Source of the DNA: Paroedura picta
Lineage: Eukaryota; Chordata; Lepidosauria; Squamata; Gekkonidae
Direction: 5' to 3'
Length of the DNA stretch: 64,000 nt
Assembly: GCF_049243985.1 (NCBI RefSeq)
Contig: NC_135384.1
Coordinates: forward strand, 11,590,501-11,654,500
Below, piece by piece: positions 1 to 9,995 of this stretch. The notes beneath the pieces are model-generated. The model was not told the DNA's origin and ran no database searches. It saw nothing but the letters and a program-made list of their open reading frames with translations. Position 1 is the first letter of the stretch; each line of letters starts with the position of its first letter. A program made the translations under genes and the position numbers.

Positions 1-64
1 TGCAGGGGGTTGGACTAGATGACCCATGAGGTCCCTTCCAACTCTATGATTTTATGATTCTAGG
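1..64 (+). repeat. CR1 LINE 3' end, cut by window edge
   Basis: The sequence has the CR1 3'-terminal signature: GGGGGTTGGACTAGATGACC, then CTTCCAACTCTATGATT and short ATTCTATGA-like units. Only the last part is inside the window. Confidence 0.85.
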
Positions 65-849
65 ACAAAACCCAGCCTTCATCATAAACACACATCAGAA
101 AAGGAGGGGGTCTCAATCCTGTTCACCTTCCTTTAGCCTAAGCGAGACCTACCATAGATCATCCAAATGCTTCTCAGGTAGAACCCAAACTGCTGTCCTC
201 TTCCACCGGGCCCCTACTCCTCCCATCTCTTCTCAAGAGTGTGGGATCACTTCAGGAACCCACCCACATGTGGAAATCCACCCTTTTAACACCCCTTGCT
301 CATCAGCGCCATCCCAAAGAAAGAAAACACGCAGGCACACACCCAAACACACATCCAAAAGGAGAAAGCCAAATCCTTGACATAAACATGGATTGAGACT
401 GGGAACTCACTTTACCTTTCTGTTTAGGGGTATAGCAGAGGTTAGGAGACAAATGCCCTTAATGTTGAGCCTTGAGCGAAAGGGGTGGAATGGGGAGGGG
501 TGTCTGATTTGGACCTAAAAGTGGGAGGCCATTTGCAGAAGGGCTTTGGAAACCTGTCTTCCGATGCCAATTCCCTACCTGCAGACAGGTGAGATGGCCT
601 CACTCTTCCCATTGCCAGCAGGGAGCACAAAAGGTTTAAGGATGAGAGTCGGGGGGGGGGGGGGGGGGGGGAAGGAGCTGGGTTTAAATCCAGATTTTGC
701 CCTGATGCTGACTTGGCGACTGTGCCATTCTCACAGGGTTGTGGGAACCCGGGACGCGCATCCCCGCCTTGGCCAGCCTGAGCTCTTGGCCAGAAGGCCG
801 GGGTACCAACTCAGGCTTGGGAACCACCTGAAAGCTTTGGGGGTGGAGG
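65..849. other. Intergenic, no gene seen
   Basis: I see no splice-consistent coding sequence here. The open frames are short and lack family motifs. The stretch contains a G homopolymer at 651-671 and grades into the CpG island that follows. Confidence 0.6.
651..671. repeat. G homopolymer
   Basis: There are about 21 consecutive G residues. The exact length is uncertain because such runs are prone to assembly error. Confidence 0.8.
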
Positions 850-1430
850 GGTGGAGCCGGGATTTGGGGCGGGGAGGGGCTTCATCCGCGCACTCTCACG
901 CTCGGGAGCCCCTCCTCCCCAGCAGCCATTTTCTCCAGGGGAACCCATCTCTTTCGCCAGGATGCCGGGAGACCTCCAGGTCCCCCCTGGGGGTTGGCAT
1001 CCCCGGCGAGACAGCCCAAGCGACCCTCCCCCCTCCCATTCAACGCGACAAGCCAAATCTGCAGCCGGCTCTCCGGCAACCGAGCGAGACGGAGGCCTTG
1101 CAGGAGAGCCGGTGCCCCCAAAAAGCCCCGGGGCGCTTCTCCCCGCTCCTCCTCCACCCGCGGCGCGATCCGGGCGCGATCCAGCCGTGCCCGGCCCTCC
1201 TGCGCCTGGAGCTGCCCGCCACTCACCGCGTCCCCTGCGCCGAGCCCCGCTGGCACAAAGCCCCGCCGCGGAGGCAAATCCCCCCCTGATTAAAATTCAA
1301 ATCCCCAAGTTTTGATCCTGGGAAGAGGCGGAGCAGGAAGGTGCTGCGGGCTAAGGCATCCCCCGCGCCGCCGCTCGGGCTTCCTGCGTCTCTCTAGGGC
1401 GCCGCGCCGCGCACGCTGGACTTAACTCTT
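850..1430 (-). promoter_or_regulatory. CpG island, possible promoter of a leftward gene
   Basis: This is a dense GC- and CpG-rich block. On the minus strand a good donor (CGCG|GTGAGT, GT read from 1226-1225) would end a non-coding exon running from about 1430 to 1227. The plus-strand open frames here are proline/arginine-rich in every frame, as expected of a CpG island rather than of protein. The gene body, if it exists, would lie left of the window. The direction is inferred from the donor alone. Confidence 0.5.
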
Positions 1431-1471
1431 CTTGGCGAGGCTGGCTTGCTCTCCCTTCCCAGGCATTTCAG

Positions 1472-1621
1472 AAGGGGGTGATCCTGTTCTGCACGGGGCA
1501 GTCCCGCTGCAGAAAGCACATCGGAAGTGCATTATGCTACATGTGCGGAATCTACGGATTCCGTGCATGTAGGATAATGCGCTTCCAATGTGCTTTTGCA
1601 GCTGGGGTGGATCACCCACTT
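1472..1621. repeat. Fold-back repeat (hairpin)
   Basis: Inner arms at about 1507-1552 and 1557-1601 are reverse complements with only a few mismatches around a four-base loop. Outer ends GGGTGATCC and GGATCACCC also pair. It is probably a fold-back MITE. A miRNA-like precursor cannot be excluded from sequence alone. Confidence 0.65.
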
Positions 1622-1909
1622 CTAAAGTGCATTGAAAATGCATTGGCCATTGTGCGCAGAATAGGGATGAGGGACCTGTGGCGTCTTAATCTGGTTTGTT
1701 AAGGTGTGGCAAGGCCACCAAATGATACCTGGAGGTTTTCACCGCCCGTCCCAGGACGAATTTTGACCTGCTTTGTTTCCGCAGTGTTCTGGTGCCGTAG
1801 GACTGAACTCAAAAGGGCTGATTCGCTGTTTTAGCAAAGAATGACCAGACTGCGTCATCTGGATGTTATGTCACAGTTTGCTAATTTGCCACTAATTTAC
1901 TTTTGCATT

Positions 1910-2225
1910 CAGTGTATTCCAGGCATGAGCACTGTCATGATTCTTGCTCCATTTTGTTTGAGGAAATGCGCCTGCTCATGAAAGCTCACACCTTGAATAG
2001 AACTATGTTGGTCTTTAAGGTGCCATTGGACTCCATTTTTGTGGTACTACTTCAGACCAACACGGCTACCCACTTGAATTTTCTTTTCCCTTATGTCTGT
2101 ACTCTCATGATCCTTGTTCCGTTTTTGTCTGAGGGAGAGTGCAGGCGCTCAAAGGCTCACACCTCAAATAAATGTTTCTTGGTCTTAAAGGTGCTGTCGG
2201 ACTGCATTTTTATAAGAGTCATGTG
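1910..2225 (+). repeat. Two tandem copies of a lizard interspersed repeat
   Basis: Two similar units lie head to tail. Each has an AAAGCTCACACC-like segment, then TTAAGGTGC, a GGACTCCATTTTT-like segment and, in the first, CTTCAGACCAACACGGCTAC. A third fragment with the same CTTCAGACCAACAC motif is at about 2518-2550, and related copies are at 37.2 and 38.1 kb. The class is not assigned. Confidence 0.6.
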
Positions 2226-2327
2226 TTGATAACTTTACACAGATCGTTATTAAAATTGTGATTTTATGATTCTAACATTTTATCTTGTGTTTTTAATCAA
2301 TTTTTATGTGTTTTGATGATATCCCAA

Positions 2328-2477
2328 CATGGCAGTCTTCAAGCAAAGGTTGGATACACACTTTTCTTGGATGCTTTAGGATGCTTTGGGCTGATCCTGC
2401 ATTGAGCAGGGGGTTGGACTAGATGGCCTGTATGGCCCCTTCCAACTCTATAATTCTATGATTCTATGAACATTTAT
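2328..2477 (+). repeat. CR1 LINE 3' end
   Basis: The copy includes the segment GTCTTCAAGCAAAGGTTGGA, then GGGGGTTGGACTAGATGGCC and terminal ATTCTATGA repeats. Orientation is forward. Confidence 0.85.
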
Positions 2478-3429
2478 TGTACTGGACAAAAGGACTGTAA
2501 ATAAAGCATTGTTGTTGACTCAATTTTTATTGTGCTACTTCAGACCAACACGTGAATCCATCCCAGGAAGAAGCTACATGATCAGCAGGACCCTGCTAAG
2601 GATTACCTCCCCCCCCCCCCGCCGCCTTCATTTTCATACACAGTCATCCCTTGTTTCTCCCAGATTGGTGACTCTGGGGGAAATGTATGCAGGCTGCATT
2701 GGTTGGACATCTACCTGTCCTGCCATAATCCAAGATGCAGAGCAGCATCCCCGTTTGCAAACGGCAATCAGTTGGAACCCATTGGGTTTTAATGGGCAGA
2801 CATTCCACAGGTGCATCCTTTCCCTGCTCAGCAGTGGCAACTGTTTTCCCCTGCTTATTTGCCCTTGCCTGTCACACAGAGCCTCCAAGGCAACTTACAA
2901 AGATGATATTAAAAAACAAAATAAAGTCAAGCCTGATCTGATAAATAAAAAGGAGACGGCTGTAGGATATAAAACAACCACAGCTAAGGAAAGGCTGGAC
3001 CTGTTGAATGGCTACCAGCTACAGTATTCCCCTAATAGCCAGGTGCCTTGGTTTCCCAGGCTAAAGATACAGGTCTTAGTTCATCACTTGAAACACTAGA
3101 CTGCATTGACAGCCTTAAACATGTTCCATTCGGATTGTCCCCTATGGTGGGTACCTTCAAAGATGTCTCATAGATCTCATAGACCCTCAAATCTATCAGA
3201 ATAAAATGTATCAGAAATATAATTGCTCTCATTTGTTTTCAGGTCTCCCCACACTTTTTCGTCAAATTCCTGCGTATCAGTTTGGCTAGGGAGGATTTGG
3301 GAGAGTGGAAGATAGATCAAACTCCGTTTAAAATCCTTTAAAAAATACCAATCAGGATTTTTTAAAAAAAGAATAGCCACAATTAACATTTATCATTTAT
3401 GCAGTGCTTTAGTTTCGTACTGAGTTTGC
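2478..3429. other. Intergenic, nothing recognised
   Basis: Apart from a short repeat fragment near 2518-2550 and a C homopolymer near 2611, I see no gene, RNA gene or clear element in this stretch. Confidence 0.5.
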
Positions 3430-3439
3430 ATGGAGACCA

Positions 3440-3729
3440 GAAAAAGGAACTTGCTGGAGGAGGAGGAGAATAAGAAGTTGGTTCTTATAAGCCGCTTTTC
3501 TCTCCCCGAAGGAGTCTCCAAGGGGCTTATAATCGGCTTCCCTTTCCTCTCCCCACAACAGACACCCTGTGAGGGAGGTGAGGCTGAGAGAGCCCTGATA
3601 TTACTGTTAGGTCAGGACAGCTTTATCAGCCCAAGGTCACCCAGCTGGCTGCATGTGGGGGAGCGCAGAATCTAACCCAGCTTGCCTTATTAGAGGTCTG
3701 CGCTCCTATCCACTACACCAAGCTGGTTT
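3440..3729 (-). repeat. tRNA-derived squamate SINE
   Basis: Read on the minus strand, the copy starts with a tRNA-like head (AGTGGATAGGAGCGCAGACC), passes a B-box region, then CAGCTGGGTGACCTTGGGC and a body ending in the AAGAACCAACTTC-type tail. The tail is at about 3465 in plus coordinates. Confidence 0.75.
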
Positions 3730-4320
3730 AGCCCTTCCCAAGCATCAGCCTTCCAGCGGTCTCTGGGAAGCCGGGCAGCAGCTCTTTCCCACTAAACCAA
3801 TGGCCTTGGGAAGCCTACCCTGTCTGAATCCAAAGGCTCCATTTAGCTGTCATGACCAATAGCTGCTGATAGACCCATCCTTCATGAAAGTCAATAATCT
3901 TCCTTTTATAACCTGCCCAGACTGACTCTTGCATATGTTAACGGAGCTCTGTGCCTTGCTTTTCCGACCCATCCATATCATTCCGTTGCAGTATAAGAGG
4001 AAGAAATTCACCAGCCACCAGACGCTGATCTTGTAACAAAATAAACTGAACACAGTTGTAAGAAATTCCTACCTTGTTCTAAACTTGGAAATAACTCATG
4101 TTCCACAGCAAGGACTCCTACGATCACCATAGCTGCACCTTTTCTAGCTCTATCCTTTTGAGGCAAGATGAGCAGATCTGTCCAAAAACAAAAACTGTGG
4201 CTCTTTAAGAGTCCAAAGCACAAGTAGGTTGCAATCCATAAAAACGGAGCTGGCATTTAAAAAAGCCTGAGCTTTGAAAGTCTGCCTGGTTTTTCAAAGG
4301 CAGCTGCACTCTAAAAAATC
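3730..4320. other. Intergenic, nothing recognised
   Basis: I see no gene or clear repeat family here. Confidence 0.5.
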
Positions 4321-4380
4321 CTTGAATTCATTACAACCCTGTAAGGTTGCCTTGAATTCATTACAACCCTGTAAGGTTGC
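4321..4380. repeat. Perfect 30-bp tandem duplication
   Basis: The unit beginning CTTGAATTCATTACAACCCT occurs twice back to back, at 4321-4350 and 4351-4380, without a mismatch. Confidence 0.95.
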
Positions 4381-4404
4381 CTGGTTTGTGGGTGATGGAG
4401 GGGA

Positions 4405-4575
4405 GGGTTGCTAGATCCAGGTTGGGAAACTTCCAGAAATTTGGGGATGGAGCCTGGAGGTGCAGTTCCACCCTCCAAAAAAGCCATTTTCTCCAGGAGA
4501 AAATATCTCTGCAATCTGGAGATGAGCAGTAATGCCGGGGGATGCCCAGGCCGCACCTGGAGGCTGGCATCTCCA
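4405..4575 (+). mobile_element. MITE-like repeat, 'GTTGCCAG' family
   Basis: This family recurs many times in the window. It starts near AGGGTTGCCAG, has a core CCATTTTCTCCAGG, an AGTCTGGAGATGAGC segment, and ends CTGGAGGCTGGCATCCCTA. The two ends are imperfect inverted repeats (GGGTTGCCAG versus CTGGCATCCC), which suggests a non-autonomous DNA transposon. The superfamily is not assigned. Confidence 0.6.
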
Positions 4576-4779
4576 CTACCCTGTGACATAAAGCATTATC
4601 ACAGCCAATTTAGAAGCTCAGAGCCGAGGCCGATAATGTTGCAGGAGAAATGAACTGTATGAGGTTGTGCCATTGCACTCTCCCTTGGGAATAAGGCCCT
4701 GATACGTATTAATATCTATTTCTCAATAAATATGCATGGAGTTGCCAGGTCCCCCCAACAGTGGGGTATGCAGGGTGCA

Positions 4780-5022
4780 GGGTTGCCAGATGCAGGTTGG
4801 GAAAATCCTGGAGATTTGGGGATGGCCCCTGGGAAGGACAGGGACCTCACGCTCTCCAGCATCCCTTTTCTCCAGGGGGGCTGGTCTCTGCAGTCTGGAG
4901 GTGAGCTGAAATTCCGGGGGATCCCAGATCCCGCCTGGAGATTGGCATCCCTAAATATTTATGGAGTCTGGGGGATCCCAGATTCCTGCCTGGAGACTGG
5001 CATCCCTAAATATTTATGGAGT
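4780..5022 (+). mobile_element. 'GTTGCCAG' family copy with duplicated 3' end
   Basis: This is a full-length copy to about 4952. The last 50 or so bases, from GGGGGATCCCAGAT through CATCCCTAAATATTTATGG, then repeat directly at about 4970-5022. That is a small tandem duplication spanning the element's end and its flank. Confidence 0.65.
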
Positions 5023-5179
5023 CCTTCCAGACGGCACGCAGCTAGATCTCCAGCCCTGGCAGCAATCAGAAGTCATTGGACTGACTCCAAGCCAGACACT
5101 AGCTTTGTCCCAACGCACGAGATTGCATGAGCTACTCAGACAGCGATCGGAGCCGGCAGGAGCCGGCGCTTGACCAGCT

Positions 5180-5363
5180 CATCGAGGGTTAAATAGGTTG
5201 CGCGCTCTGGGTCCTAGAGACCTCAAGCACCGGGGGAAGGAATACAGGAGGGAGCTTCCTCTCTTGCAGGGAGCCCTATGTCCCCCCCCCCCCCCCAAAA
5301 AAAAAAAAATCAGCAGCCGATCTGGAGATGGTCGAAGCCCCCAAGCTGGGGAGAGCTGCAGAG
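5180..5363 (+). promoter_or_regulatory. Candidate promoter and 5' non-coding exon of the SCAN-ZNF gene
   Basis: A TTAAATA element near 5189 is followed by GC-rich sequence and a strong donor, GCAGAG|GTGAGTC, with the GT at 5364. The likely acceptor downstream is TTTTACTTCAG ending at 6462. This is an inference from splice-site quality; no transcript evidence is available. Confidence 0.35.
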
Positions 5364-5715
5364 GTGAGTCGCTGCCAGACGTGCAAGGTGCAGGGTTGCA
5401 ATTTCAGGGGTGCTCTGCAAACTGGTAGCATCTCTTTGGTCGGTGGGGAGGAGGAGGGAGAGAGATGCTCTGCCCAAAGGGAGATCTGTTATGTCCTACA
5501 TGGAGTGGTGGTCGTCGGCCTTGGGGGGAAGGGGGGAGGAATTATTCCACCTGGCGTTCACCCTCTAAGCACCGTGCAAGTCAGAGGTCTCCTGCAAAAT
5601 GTGTTCCTCTTGTCAGCACCCTTGTGATACAGGGTCCCCTTGGAGGGATGGGCCATGTGAAGGATGCGTCCTCTCTGACAGTATTTGCCACTGGGGCTCA
5701 GTGGTGAGTGGTGTG

Positions 5716-5953
5716 CATAGGGTTGCCAGGTCCCCATTGGCCACTGGCAGGGGATGGGAGGGGTGACCTGGTGGCCAGATCTGGATTGGGGAACTCTTGG
5801 AGATTTGGGGAGGACAGAGACACCGGTGGGGGGCAATGCCAGAGTCTGCTGTCCAAAGCATCCATTTTCTGCAGGGGATGATCTCTGTAGTCTGGGGGAT
5901 GAGCTGTAATTCCAGGAGATCTCCAGGCCCCACCTGGAGGCTGGCATCCCTAG
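5716..5953 (+). mobile_element. 'GTTGCCAG' family copy
   Basis: The copy starts AGGGTTGCCAGGTCC and ends CTGGAGGCTGGCATCCCTA, so both ends are present. Confidence 0.65.
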
Positions 5954-6462
5954 TCTGAGTGCACTTTCAATAATTCAAGAAGCTGAGTCCTCATGTTCCT
6001 ATACGTGTTGCAGGTCATCCAACTGTGCAGGCATTAATTCTGAAGTTCAATGTCACATCGCCAGGTCTTGCCCCATAAGTCTTAGAGTGTGAAATTCTGG
6101 GGCTCCGGCAATGCTGCCTCAAAGATTCTACGACACGTCCTGCTTCCTCCCTCCTTTGGTAGCTTCCCAACCCGCCTCTGAGGCCCCGACCTTTTAATAA
6201 GCATCCCCTTCTGTCCCTACACCCCGCACAACTTTTTTTCCCCTACAAAATCTAGTTTCCATGTGCCTGAGATGAGCTGCCCTGATGATTCAGCATTCAT
6301 TGACCAGTGCTCTCCCTACATTGCTATTCATCCCCCCCCCAATAAAATTGTGACATTACAACAACTCTTCGCATGTTCTTGGTGGTGGTGCCAAAGACTG
6401 GAAGGCCAGATTTTAGCTTACTGTATAAAGATGTAATTTCCCCCTTAATCTTTTACTTCAGG
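5954..6462. other. Upstream region of the SCAN-ZNF gene
   Basis: No coding exon is seen. A pyrimidine-rich tract ending in CAG at 6462 is a plausible acceptor for the main 5' coding exon. Downstream of it, several short upstream ATGs lie before the chosen start. Confidence 0.4.
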
Positions 6463-6729
6463 AATCAACAACACGCTTTAGATGGGAGTTTTGCCGTCCT
6501 GTGATCCTTCTAAGGCTGTGAGGCCTGAATGTCTTCTGAGCAGCAGCATCGATAAGACCAGGCCTGCACTAGATCCGCTGAGCGCGGCGTCCCCCAGTTA
6601 CGGCCGGGAGACGTGGACTTGAACAGGGATGAGGCCAGATCCAAGGAGACAAAATGGCGGCAAGGCAAGGGAAGTAAGAACGCTAACTTTGCAGGTCCAG
6701 CTGCCCTTGTAAACGACCTTGAGAGAAGA

Positions 6730-7452
6730 ATGGAGGAGCTAAATCCAGCCCGCTCTGAACCAGGGCAAGGTCTGGTGACGGGAGCGGGAAAATCTCCGCG
6801 GGTCGTTCAGGCCGGAGCCATCGGTGAATTTCTGAGGTGGGCTGCACCTCAGCAGGGTAGGCATGAGAGACAGGAGGGGATGCTGTCGCATGGAGAGACC
6901 CAATGGCAGGAGATCTTGAAGACTGTCCAGTCTTCTCATTCAGGCTGGACGAGTTCTCAGTTGCCGGATCTGCCTCCTTGGGACGATCTGTCCACGTTCG
7001 AGAGGGTGGCTGACGCCTGCCAGTGGTCCCGAGGGGAAGGCATGGCCCGACTCGGGCCAAACTTCAGCGGGGAAGGCCAGCACTTCTTCACCAGCTTGGA
7101 GGCCAGAGAGAGGGGAGATTACGGGAAGGCAAAGGCCGCCGCCCTCCGAGGGGATGCCGCGAGTCCCGAGACGCAGCGCCAACGCTTCCGACAGTTCCGC
7201 TACCAGGAGGCCGAGGGACCCCGCGAGGCGTGTAGCCGCTTGCGGGAATTGTGCCATCGCTGGTTGGAGCCGGAGACCCGCACCAAGGAGCAGATCCTTG
7301 AGATCCTCATCCTGGAACAGTTCTTGATGATCCTGCCCAAGGAAATCCAGAACCAAGTCCGAGAGCGCGGGCCCGAGTCGTGCGCTCAGGCGGTGGCCCT
7401 GGCTGAGGGATTCCTGCTGAGGCAGCGAGAGGGGAGGAAACCGGAACAGCAG
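6730..7452 (+). CDS. SCAN-ZNF coding exon 1 (capsid-like segment and SCAN)
   Basis: It encodes residues 1-241 and ends GAACAGCAG|GTAAAG in phase 0. Reading past the donor would give a short tail stopping at 7608, so intron retention would make a SCAN-only protein. The exon probably begins further upstream as 5' UTR. Confidence 0.8.
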
Positions 7453-9995
7453 GTAAAGGCATTCGGCCTGGGCTGCCTTGAAGGAGGAGGGATCCCAGGT
7501 GGGGGAATTTTCTGTGGCACCTTGAAGGAGGAGGGATCCCAGGTGGGGGAATTTCCTGTGGCACGGATAGTTTTTGTCCCAGACGAAAGAGCACCCGAAA
7601 TCCACTGACCTCCCTGTCAAAACCCACCAATTTGGATTCCAACAAAAGGGTTCCTATGACCCTTCCCCCACCTCTTTCCCTTATAACAGAGGAAACAGGG
7701 CAGCTGTCGTTTAAAATGTTTATCGAAATGTTTTAAAACTCATTTGACTGAATCTAATGTCTATTTTTCCTTTTTATTGTATGTCGGTTTTCCTTTTGCC
7801 GTAATCCGCCCACAGTCTCCAGAGAAAGAGCAGAGAATAAATGCAAATTCATTCATTCATTCATTCATTCATTCATTCATTCATTCATTCATTCATTCAT
7901 TCATTCATTCATTCATTCATTCATTCAATGCAGGGTTACCCACTGCTCCAGTGGGATGCTGGCCGAGTCCGGGCCCAGTCATTGTCAATGGCAAGATGGG
8001 GCAAAACGCCCCTAAGGTTCCCTCTCCTCAGTCTCACTGGAATTGTTGTGCTTGTTTCAGGTGACGGCATCGCTTCAAGGAGGGACCACAAACTGCTCTG
8101 AGACACCTCGCCCTCCAGTGAATGCCAGGCCGAGGCAAAGCTACAGAGAAGTCAGGCAGCAAGACAATGGGAATGCCAGCTCACTGGGTAAGGATGGGGT
8201 TGCACCTTGGGCCAGCCTCCCCCTCTCTTTCTGTGCCTCTCTTTCTTTCTCTCATTCAGTCTCTCCTCTAGCCTCACTCCTACAATTTGGGTCTTGTTTC
8301 CTCTCTGGCTGAAAAGATAGAACAGAGTGTGCTCTCACACATGTTTTGACGGGCCCTCTGCTTTGAGTGACTTCTCTGGCAGACGGAAAGGTGTGACTGG
8401 ATGGCACAAAGAATCAGAAACTGCTGTTTAAAACAACCACTTTTCTGCTGCAGGGGGAAAAAACGTCTCCTCCAGCTACCCCAAAAGGCTGTGCTGTGGG
8501 GTCACAAGACCTACACAAACAAAAGCCCTGTAAGTTAAGGGTTGTACTAAGGAGAGGAATTGGAGGACATTGTGTCAACAAAGCTGGCTGGATCCCACGG
8601 ATGCTCTTGTGCTCCCAAGCTGTCTGTGGCTTTAGAGGTCAAAAACAACACTTTTTTGAATTGGACCCAGGAAAGGATTGGACCCCGGTGTAATTGCTGT
8701 AATATTTAGAGTCATGTGATTGGCTCCAACCAACATTCTAGCCACAGAATTCTGTACTTTGATTACAGTGTGGGTTGGAAAAAAATTGCCCGCCACAACC
8801 TCATCTCTCATAGAGTTGTGAGTATCCTGCATAGTGCAGGGGGTTGGACTAGATGACCCAGGAGGTCCCAGCTCTGTGATTCTATAATTTACTTTTCTTT
8901 TCTTGTGTGCCTCCCCTTCCATCACATCTGACTTTTCTTTTCCACTCCACAGGTGCCAAGTTTCTAGGAAGAGCTGGACAGTCATTCCAGTGTCCAGACT
9001 GTGGGAAAAGATTTCGGGGAGAGGAGGAGCTCCAGGCTCACAGTGGCATCCACAGGAAGGACAGACCACATGCCTGCGCTCAGTGTGGGAAGAGGTTCAC
9101 CCGTCCGTCGGGCCTGGCCAAGCACCTGAAAACGCACTCGGGCGAAAAGCCCTACCACTGCGGCCAGTGCCCCAAAAGCTTCATTCAGATGTCCCACCTC
9201 ACCAGACACCAGCGGATCCACACCGGGGAGAAGCCCCACCCTTGCGCGGAATGCGGGAAGCGTTTCAATTGCCCGTCGGACTTGGCCAAACACCAGCACA
9301 TCCACACGGGAGAGAAGCCCTTCCGTTGCGCGGAGTGCGGGGCGAGGTTCAACCAGTTCTCGCACCTCACGCGACATCAGAGGATCCACACGGGAGAGAA
9401 GCCCCATGCCTGCACCGAGTGTGGGGAAACATTTAGCCAGCGAGCGCACCTCATCAGCCACCAGAGGATCCATACGGGAGAAAGGCCCTACCGGTGCACC
9501 TATTGCCAAAAAAGCTTCAGCCACCTCTCGGCCCTCACGGTCCACAAGAGGATCCATATGGGCCAGAGACCCTACGGATGCCCGGAGTGCGGGAAGAGGT
9601 TCATTGCCTCGTCGGCTCTGACCAGGCACCAGAGGACGCACTCGGAGGAAAGGCCCCACACCTGTGACGAATGCGGCCGGAGGTTCAACCAGCTCTCCCA
9701 CCTGCACAGGCACCGACGTACCCACTCGGGCGAGAGGCCTCACAGCTGCACCGAATGTGGTAAAAGGTTCAACCAGCTGTCCTCTCTCACCCGGCACCAG
9801 AAAATCCACACCGGAGAGAAGCCTTTCCCCTGCGATGAGTGCGAGAGGAGGTTCATCCGTCTGGCCGACCTCATCATCCACCAGCGAATCCACACGGGAG
9901 AGAAGCCCTATCGTTGCCTGGAGTGTGGGAGGAGGTTCCGTCAGAGACAGACTCTTGTCAAGCACCAGAGAATACACCCCAGAGCAAGCTCTTAA
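6730..9995 (+). CDS. SCAN and C2H2 zinc-finger protein (three coding exons, 630 aa)
   Basis: Exons 6730-7452, 8061-8187 and 8953-9995 join with matching phases (0, then 1; the split codon gives Gly at residue 284). Residues 1-83 are low-complexity. Residues 84-143 ([16 protein letters not shown] to [10 protein letters not shown]) look like a retroelement capsid N-lobe, and 149-235 are a SCAN dimerisation domain ([28 protein letters not shown]). A 43-residue linker follows, then 12 consecutive C2H2 fingers, most joined by HTGEKP-type linkers and all with CxxC and HxxxH. The family are nuclear DNA-binding transcription regulators that pair through SCAN. The start is the ATG at 6730, because the frame upstream has no better in-frame ATG before a stop at 6553. 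No KRAB domain is seen. I do not recognise a one-to-one ortholog; lizards have many such genes. Confidence 0.85.
7476..7563. repeat. 44-bp tandem duplication just past a splice donor
   Basis: Two nearly identical 44-bp units start CCTTGAAGGAGGAGGGATCC, at 7476-7519 and 7520-7563. Each holds a CCCAG|GTGGGG site resembling a splice donor, 50 and 94 bp or so downstream of the main donor. Confidence 0.85.
7848..7926. repeat. (TTCA)n microsatellite
   Basis: About 79 bp of uninterrupted four-base repeat lie in intron 1 of the SCAN-ZNF gene. Confidence 0.97.
8061..8187 (+). CDS. SCAN-ZNF coding exon 2 (linker)
   Basis: The acceptor is CTTGTTTCAG and the donor CACTGG|GTAAGG. Entry is phase 0 and exit phase 1, fitting both neighbours. 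It encodes about 42 polar residues with no recognised domain. Confidence 0.8.
8838..8893 (+). repeat. CR1 LINE 3' end fragment
   Basis: It has GGGGGTTGGACTAGATGACC and a terminal GATTCTAT, and lies in intron 2 of the SCAN-ZNF gene. Confidence 0.8.
8953..9995 (+). CDS. SCAN-ZNF coding exon 3 (12 C2H2 fingers)
   Basis: The acceptor is CCACTCCACAG, ending at 8952. All 12 fingers lie in this one exon, the usual arrangement for the family. The stop codon is TAA at 9993-9995, shortly after the last finger. The minus-strand open frame over the same bases is a shadow. Confidence 0.9.

Noticed and set aside
546-1315. Overlapping long open frames, 80-247 codons, on both strands
   Set aside because: All are proline/arginine/glycine-rich and overlap in several frames over a CpG island, one running through a G homopolymer. 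There is no domain or splice support.
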